From NCBI GenBank assembly GCA_011776225.1, contig JAABXR010000129.1, positions 1 to 33,183 on the forward strand: a stretch of DNA of 33,183 nt, in the 5' to 3' direction. This stretch comes from Phycisphaerae bacterium (lineage in GTDB: Bacteria > Planctomycetota > Phycisphaerae > Sedimentisphaerales > Anaerobacaceae). Shown piece after piece: positions 31,369 through 33,183 of this stretch (position 1 is its first letter; each line of letters begins with the position of its first letter). The notes under the pieces were generated by a model, which did no database searches, was not told where the DNA came from, and saw only the letters and a list, made by a program, of their open reading frames with translations. The position numbers and the translations under genes were made by a program.

Positions 31369-33180
31369 TTACTGTTGGTCATTTGTTTTTTGCTCGATTG
31401 CACGCAAATGCTTTTGCGTTCTCAGGTTCAACTCTTCGAGCTGTTTTGCATCCACCCGGCTCGGCGCATCAGTCAAGAGACACTGTCCCCGCTGTGTCTT
31501 TGGGAATGCAATGACGTCTCTAATATTTTCGGTTCCTGTAAGCAACATAATGAGCCTGTCAAGACCGAATGCTATTCCACCGTGGGGCGGAGCTCCGAAT
31601 TCGAGTGCCTTTAGAAAGAAACCGAACTGCTGCCGGGCCTGTTTTTTGGATATATTGAGCAGGTCAAAGACTTTCTGCTGTACTTTCATGTTGTGTATAC
31701 GAATACTGCCTCCGCCAATCTCGGAGCCGTTAACAACGATATCATATGCCTGTGAGCGGACACCGGCCGGGTCTGTTTCAAGCTTGTCCAGGTCTTCCTG
31801 AACAGGGGCTGTAAACGGATGGTGTAATGAATCGTAACGCTTTTCGTCCTCGTTGTACTCAAACAATGGGAAGTCTACCACCCAGACAAACTCAAAGCCG
31901 TTTTCATCGTAGAGCCTGAGGTCTTTAGCCAGTTTACACCGCAGCGGCGCCAGAGACTTATTAGCAACATTTTCGCTATCTGCGACAAACAACAGCATGT
32001 CGCCCTCTTTTGCTTCGTAACGTTTGATGATCTTTTGCTGCAGCTGTTGTTCGAAGAACTTCGACAGGCCGCCAACAAATGAAAGTTTATCGTTTTCTTT
32101 TTTTAGCTTTGCCCAGGCCAGGCCCTTTGCGCCATAGTCTGCAACAAAACCTGTTAGCGTCTTTTCAATATCGCTTCTGGAATATTTTTTGCCCGGGGCA
32201 CAAAGACCTTTAACAATCCCGCCTTTTTCTATTGCCGAGGTAAAGACTTTGAAGGTGCTTTTTTCCGCGATATCCGATATGTCTTTCAACTTCATATCGA
32301 ACCTTAAATCCGGCCGGTCGGTACCGTAATCATCCACCGCTTCTTTGTATGACATCCGCCGCATCGGCGCCCTGACATCCACGTCCAGTATTTGCTTCCA
32401 AATCCTCGCTGTCATATTTTCGTGTACGCCGATGACGTCGTTAGTATCGACGAAACTCATCTCGACATCGATCTGGGTAAACTCGGCCTGTCTATCGGCC
32501 CTCGGGTCCTCATCGCGGAAGCATCTGACTATCTGGAAGTATTTATCGAGGCCGCCAACCATCATAATCTGCTTAAACAGCTGCGGGGATTGGGGCAGTG
32601 CGTAGAAGCAGTCTTTATGCAACCTGCTGGGGACGAGAAAATCCCTTGCTCCTTCGGGCGTGCTCTTTGCCAAATAGGGTGTCTCAATCTCCAGGAAACC
32701 CAATCTGTCGAAATAATCCCTCACAATTTTGGCGACACGATGGCGCACCCGGAGTCTCTCCTGCACCTGTGGGCGACGCAGATCAATATACCGGCTGGTG
32801 AGTCGGAGTTCCTCACTTGTTTTTTCAGCACTGTCGATTTCAAACGGCGGAGTTTTTGCGACATTTAAAATCTCCAACCGCTCAACGGCCAGTTCAATCT
32901 GGCCTGTCGGCAGCTTTGGATTTTCCATGCCCTCGCTTCTCTGCTGGACCTGCCCTTTGGCCGCTATTACCCATTCGCAGCGGACCGTCTTTGCCAGCTT
33001 GTGTGCCTGCGGTTGGGTCACAGGATTAAAGACCAATTGTGTCAGGCCTTCCCTATCCCTCAGGTCGATAAAAACCAGATTTCCGTGGTCTCGATAGGAA
33101 TGTGCCCATCCAGCCAGCGTTACCTTTTTACCGGCATCTTCCAGGCGAAGCCGGCCACAAGTATGTGTTCTTTTGAGCAT
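31369..33180 (-). CDS. aspS: aspartyl-tRNA synthetase
   Basis: A 603-residue bacterial-type class II synthetase that charges tRNA-Asp. The OB-fold anticodon-binding domain covers about 1-105 (RTHTCGRL, GWAHSYRDHGNLVFIDLRD). The catalytic core has motif 2 in CFRDEDPRADRQAEFTQID and motif 3 in GIAFGLDRLIMLLTG. The bacteria-specific GAD insertion lies near 290-420 (FKVFTSAIEKGGIVKGL). Length is normal. It begins 3 bases from the window end, so the start cannot be compared with upstream sequence, but MLKRTHTCG is a usual N-terminus. Whether it is discriminating or also charges tRNA-Asn cannot be read by eye. Confidence 0.96.
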   Translation of the reverse strand: MLKRTHTCGRLRLEDAGKKVTLAGWAHSYRDHGNLVFIDLRDREGLTQLVFNPVTQPQAHKLAKTVRCEWVIAAKGQVQQRSEGMENPKLPTGQIELAVERLEILNVAKTPPFEIDSAEKTSEELRLTSRYIDLRRPQVQERLRVRHRVAKIVRDYFDRLGFLEIETPYLAKSTPEGARDFLVPSRLHKDCFYALPQSPQLFKQIMMVGGLDKYFQIVRCFRDEDPRADRQAEFTQIDVEMSFVDTNDVIGVHENMTARIWKQILDVDVRAPMRRMSYKEAVDDYGTDRPDLRFDMKLKDISDIAEKSTFKVFTSAIEKGGIVKGLCAPGKKYSRSDIEKTLTGFVADYGAKGLAWAKLKKENDKLSFVGGLSKFFEQQLQQKIIKRYEAKEGDMLLFVADSENVANKSLAPLRCKLAKDLRLYDENGFEFVWVVDFPLFEYNEDEKRYDSLHHPFTAPVQEDLDKLETDPAGVRSQAYDIVVNGSEIGGGSIRIHNMKVQQKVFDLLNISKKQARQQFGFFLKALEFGAPPHGGIAFGLDRLIMLLTGTENIRDVIAFPKTQRGQCLLTDAPSRVDAKQLEELNLRTQKHLRAIEQKTNDQQ

Positions 33181-33183
33181 ATA

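Noticed and set aside
1-33183. CRISPR array, tRNA or rRNA genes
   Set aside because: No regularly spaced direct repeats with unique spacers, no T-arm-like tRNA signatures in gaps, and no rRNA-like conserved blocks were seen.

Overview
The window looks like chromosomal DNA from a Planctomycetota bacterium, most likely class Phycisphaerae. This rests on the gene mix and not on any marker alignment: a C-X-P-X-R sulfatase, a PEP-CTERM protein, a GLUG-repeat surface protein, a beta-propeller (SBBP) export protein, McsA/McsB outside a ctsR-clpC operon, and intergenic low-complexity repeats of a kind I remember (unverified) from Phycisphaerae metagenomes. Genus and species cannot be told.

Layout. 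1-2029 (minus): 5' part of a large secreted GLUG-repeat protein that runs off the left edge. 2150-3610 (minus): dnaA, followed by an AT-rich gap with degenerate DnaA boxes (a possible but unproven origin). 3958-6861 (plus): a sulfatase and a seven-bladed SBBP propeller. 6950-8020: a PHD/RelE-type toxin-antitoxin pair flanked by two 90-bp direct copies of the 3' end of the neighbouring ABC permease gene. 7931-10109 (minus): a NatA/NatB-like ABC exporter. 10156-13862 (minus): rsmB, fmt, def and lptB. 14215-18446 (plus): phosphoesterase, yidC and mnmE, closed by a strong bidirectional terminator that also serves dnaK (18525-20468, minus). dnaK is preceded by an exact-consensus sigma-54 promoter match.

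20550-23600 is an accessory-looking stretch: a low-complexity interspersed element, a chain of hairpins, a PEP-CTERM gene with a one-base frameshift in a G6 run, a subtilase cut off after its catalytic Asp, and then a structured RNA whose terminal hairpin competes with an intrinsic terminator just before a 68-residue orphan protein gene. 23874-25513 (minus): mcsB and mcsA, with mcsA carrying a one-base insertion. 25733-33180 (minus): an atypical PTPS/QueD-family enzyme, coaD, an S9 peptidase, a histidine kinase with a haem-type CxxCH sensor domain, a rhomboid protease and aspS.

Most genes are housekeeping: translation start and protein maturation (fmt, def, rsmB, mnmE, aspS), membrane biogenesis (yidC, lptB) and protein quality control (dnaK, mcsAB). 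The points most worth following are the RNA switch with its small protein, the toxin-antitoxin cassette between duplicated gene ends, the sigma-54 dnaK promoter, and the interspersed low-complexity repeats. No tRNA, rRNA, CRISPR array, transposase or integrase was recognised.
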